Positions 61,001 to 64,000 of a stretch of DNA of 64,000 nucleotides are shown here, piece after piece; position 1 is the stretch's first letter; each line of letters starts with the position of its first letter. This stretch comes from Primulina eburnea (taxonomy: Eukaryota; Streptophyta; Magnoliopsida; Lamiales; Gesneriaceae). A model generated the notes under the pieces. The model saw only the letters and a list, made by a program, of their open reading frames with translations. It did no database searches and was not told the DNA's origin. The DNA lies in assembly GCF_022965805.1 (NCBI RefSeq), contig NW_027331392.1, positions 1-64,000 of the forward strand, written 5' to 3'. Both the position numbers and the translations under genes were made by a program.

Positions 61001-64000
61001 CCATAGAAATGTCAATCCAAGTTCTTTTTAAGAATAGCACGCAAAAGTGTTCCCAAAGTTCTATTGACAACTTCAGTTTGTCCATCCGTTTGAGGATGAC
61101 AAGTAGTAGAAAACAACAATTTTGTGCCAAGTTTAGCCCATAAAGTCTTCCAAAAGTAACTCAAGAATTTAACATCGCGACCAGAAACAATAGTCCTAGG
61201 CATGCCATGCAACCTAACGACTTCTCTAAAGAACAAATCCGCAATGTTTGAAGCATCATCGGTTTTATGACAAGCTATAAAATGTGCCATCTTAGAGAAT
61301 CTATCCACAACAACAAAAATAGAATCCCTCCCTTCTTAGTCCTAGGCAACCCCAAAATAAAGTCCATAGAAATGTCAATCCAAGTTCTTTTTAAGAATAG
61401 CACGCAAAAGTGTTCCCAAAGTTCTATTGACAACTTCAGTTTGTCCATCCGTTTGAGGATGACAAGTAGTAGAAAACAACAATTTTGTGCCAAGTTTAGC
61501 CCATAAAGTCTTCCAAAAGTAACTCAAGAATTTAACATCGCGACCAGAAACAATAGTCCTAGGCATGCCATGCAACCTAACGACTTCTCTAAAGAACAAA
61601 TCCGCAATGTTTGAAGCATCATCGGTTTTATGACAAGCTATAAAATGTGCCATCTTAGAGAATCTATCCACAACAACAAAAATAGAATCCCTCCCCTTCT
61701 TAGTCCTAGGCAACCCCAAAATAAAGTCCATAGAAATGTCAATCCAAGTTCTTTTTAAGAATAGCACGCAAAAGTGTTCCCAAAGTTCTATTGACAACTT
61801 CAGTTTGTCCATCCGTTTGAGGATGACAAGTAGTAGAAAACAACAATTTTGTGCCAAGTTTAGCCCATAAAGTCTTCCAAAAGTAACTCAAGAATTTAAC
61901 ATCGCGACCAGAAACAATAGTCCTAGGCATGCCATGCAACCTAACGACTTCTCTAAAGAACAAATCCGCAATGTTTGAAGCATCATCGGTTTTATGACAA
62001 GCTATAAAATGTGCCATCTTAGAGAATCTATCCACAACAACAAAAATAGAATCCCTCCCTTCTTAGTCCTAGGCAACCCCAAAATAAAGTCCATAGAAAT
62101 GTCAATCCAAGTTCTTTTTAAGAATAGCACGCAAAAGTGTTCCCAAAGTTCTATTGACAACTTCAGTTTGTCCATCCGTTTGAGGATGACAAGTAGTAGA
62201 AAACAACAATTTTGTGCCAAGTTTAGCCCATAAAGTCTTCCAAAAGTAACTCAAGAATTTAACATCGCGACCAGAAACAATAGTCCTAGGCATGCCATGC
62301 AACCTAACGACTTCTCTAAAGAACAAATCCGCAATGTTTGAAGCATCATCGGTTTTATGACAAGCTATAAAATGTGCCATCTTAGAGAATCTATCCACAA
62401 CAACAAAAATAGAATCCCTCCCCTTCTTAGTCCTAGGCAACCCCAAAATAAAGTCCATAGAAATGTCAATCCAAGTTCTTTTTAAGAATAGCACGCAAAA
62501 GTGTTCCCAAAGTTCTATTGACAACTTCAGTTTGTCCTATCCGTTTGAGGATGACAAGTAGTAGAAAACAACAATTTTGTGCCAAGTTTAGCCCATAAAG
62601 TCTTCCAAAAGTAACTCAAGAATTTAACATCGCGACCAGAAACAATAGTCCTAGGCATGCCATGCAACCTAACGACTTCTCTAAAGAACAAATCCGCAAT
62701 GTTTGAAGCATCATCGGTTTTATGACAAGCTATAAAATGTGCCATCTTAGAGAATCTATCCACAACAACAAAAATAGAATCCCTCCCCTTCTTAGTCCTA
62801 GGCAACCCCAAAATAAAGTCCATAGAAATGTCAATCCAAGTTCTTTTAAGAATAGCACGCAAAAGTGTTCCCAAAGTTCTATTGACAACTTCAGTTTGTC
62901 CATCCGTTTGAGGATGACAAGTAGTAGAAAACAACAATTTTGTGCCAAGTTTAGCCCATAAAGTCTTCCAAAAGTAACATCAAGAATTTAACATCGCGAC
63001 CAGAAACAATAGTCCTAGGCATGCCATGCAACCTAACGACTTCTCTAAAGAACAAATCCGCAATGTTTGAAGCATCATCGGTTTTATGACAAGCTATAAA
63101 ATGTGCCATCTTAGAGAATCTATCCACAACAACAAAAATAGAATCCCTCCCCTTCTTAGTCCTAGGCAACCCCAAAATAAAGTCCATAGAAATGTCAATC
63201 CAAGTTCTTTTTAAGAATAGCACGCAAAAGTGTTCCCAAAGTTCTATTGACAACTTCAGTTTGTCCATCCGTTTGAGGATGACAAGTAGTAGAAAACAAC
63301 AATTTTGTGCAAGTTTAGCCCATAAAGTCTTCCAAAGTAACTCAAGAATTTAACATCGCGACCAGAAACAATAGTCCTAGGCATGCCATGCAACCTAACG
63401 ACTTCTCTAAAGAACAAATCTGCAATGTTTGAAGCATCATCGGTTTTATGACAAGCTATAAAATGTGCCATCTTAGAGAATCTATCCACAACAACAAAAA
63501 TAGAATCCCTCCCTTCTTAGTCCTAGGCAACCCCAAAATAAAGTCCATAGAAATGTCAATCCAAGTTCTTTTAAGAATAGCACGCAAAAGTGTTCCCAAA
63601 GTTCTATTGACAACTTCAGTTTGTCCATCCGTTTGAGGATGACAAGTAGTAGAAACCAACAATTTTGTGCCAAGTTTAGCCCATAAAGTCTTCCAAAAGT
63701 AACTCAAGAATTTAACATCGCGAACAGAAAACAATAGTCCTAGGCATGCCATGCAACCTAACGACTTCTCTAAAGAACAAATCCGCAATATTTGAAGCAT
63801 CATCGGTTTTATGACAAGCTATAAAATAGTGCCATCTTAGAGAATCTATCCACAACAACAAAAATAGAATCTCTCGCCTTCTTAGTCCTAGGCAACCCCA
63901 AAATAAAGTCCATAGAAATGTCAATCCAAGTTCTTTTTAGATAGCACGCAAAAGTGTTCCCAAAGTTCTATTGACAACTTCAGTTTGTCCATCCGTTTGA
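49095..64000 (-). repeat. 364-bp integrase-derived satellite, segment D (about 41 monomers, runs off the window)
   Basis: Begins with the second CAAGT. The first ~1.7 kb (49095-50830) mixes variant monomers also seen near the end of segment C: AAAATATGCC/CCTCGCC types near 49280 and 50010, and an ACCAAAAACAATAG plus CCCTACCTTATTAG monomer near 50632-50790, echoing 40696-40850. From about 51 kb the array is very uniform, mainly the CCTCCCC type. A one-base-short CCTCCCTT variant near 51141, 51503, 52958, 53321, 55503, 61330, 62056 and 63509 breaks the ORF in those monomers. Private indels multiply after about 62530. The Gly-for-Asp change is present in every complete monomer inspected. Confidence 0.97.

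Noticed and set aside
50718..63636. Plus-strand 60-100-residue ORFs beginning MTSYKMC or MTSFKMC in the satellite
   Set aside because: They are the antisense shadow of the integrase fragment, opened by the one-base-short CCTCCCTT or TACCTTATT variants. No homology or context supports coding.
7825..63924. Dozens of near-identical 160-203-residue minus-strand ORFs as separate genes
   Set aside because: They are the same satellite monomer read repeatedly. The N-terminal ~36 residues are out-of-frame sequence of the neighbouring unit and the core lacks a catalytic Asp.
7855..64000. A 182-bp half-unit inside the 364-bp monomer
   Set aside because: The monomer is one continuous coding fragment, and I see no internal similarity between halves.

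Overview
The window is plant repeat DNA, most likely eudicot pericentromeric or centromeric heterochromatin. There is no host gene, tRNA or rRNA that I can support. The plant assignment rests on Ty3/gypsy chromovirus polyproteins of the plant Tekay/Del type, initiator-Met-tRNA primer binding sites (TGGTATCAGAGC), and a long satellite array.

Layout. The host sequence is a 364-bp tandem satellite interrupted by three LTR retrotransposons, all on the minus strand. Satellite occupies 1-311, 7855-23660, 31195-40983 and 49095-64000, about 40.8 kb or roughly 112 monomers. Each monomer is a fragment of a Ty3/gypsy integrase catalytic core, read on the minus strand. It comes from a family different from any element present here. 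Every copy I read carries Gly in place of the second catalytic Asp. Two copies of one Tekay-type element lie at 312-7854 and 23661-31194. The second encodes an intact 1489-aa Gag-Pol. Both sit at the same nucleotide of the satellite monomer, share flanking monomer variants and are offset by exactly 23,340 bp, so they look like products of a segmental duplication (or an assembly duplication) rather than two insertions. A third, different gypsy element lies at 40984-49094. It has 2.0-kb LTRs, a gag with an in-frame stop, and a heavily decayed but still collinear pol relic. Its LTRs are almost identical to each other, which suggests recent mobilisation in trans.

How the parts relate. The chromodomain-type elements have inserted into the satellite with clean 5-bp target duplications (taaag; caagt). 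The satellite has kept exchanging by unequal crossover: there are 363-bp monomers that fuse reading frames, a 153-bp truncated monomer, a 2.18-kb six-monomer duplication, locally homogenised variants, and probably the duplication that carries a whole 7.5-kb element. Both LTR families place a cluster of CpG-containing dyads directly upstream of a TATA box in U3.

Quality caution. Private single-base indels crowd the first ~3.5 kb and the last ~1.5 kb. Elsewhere the element copies are virtually identical. This looks like unpolished contig ends, so frameshifts in those zones should not be read as biology without checking.
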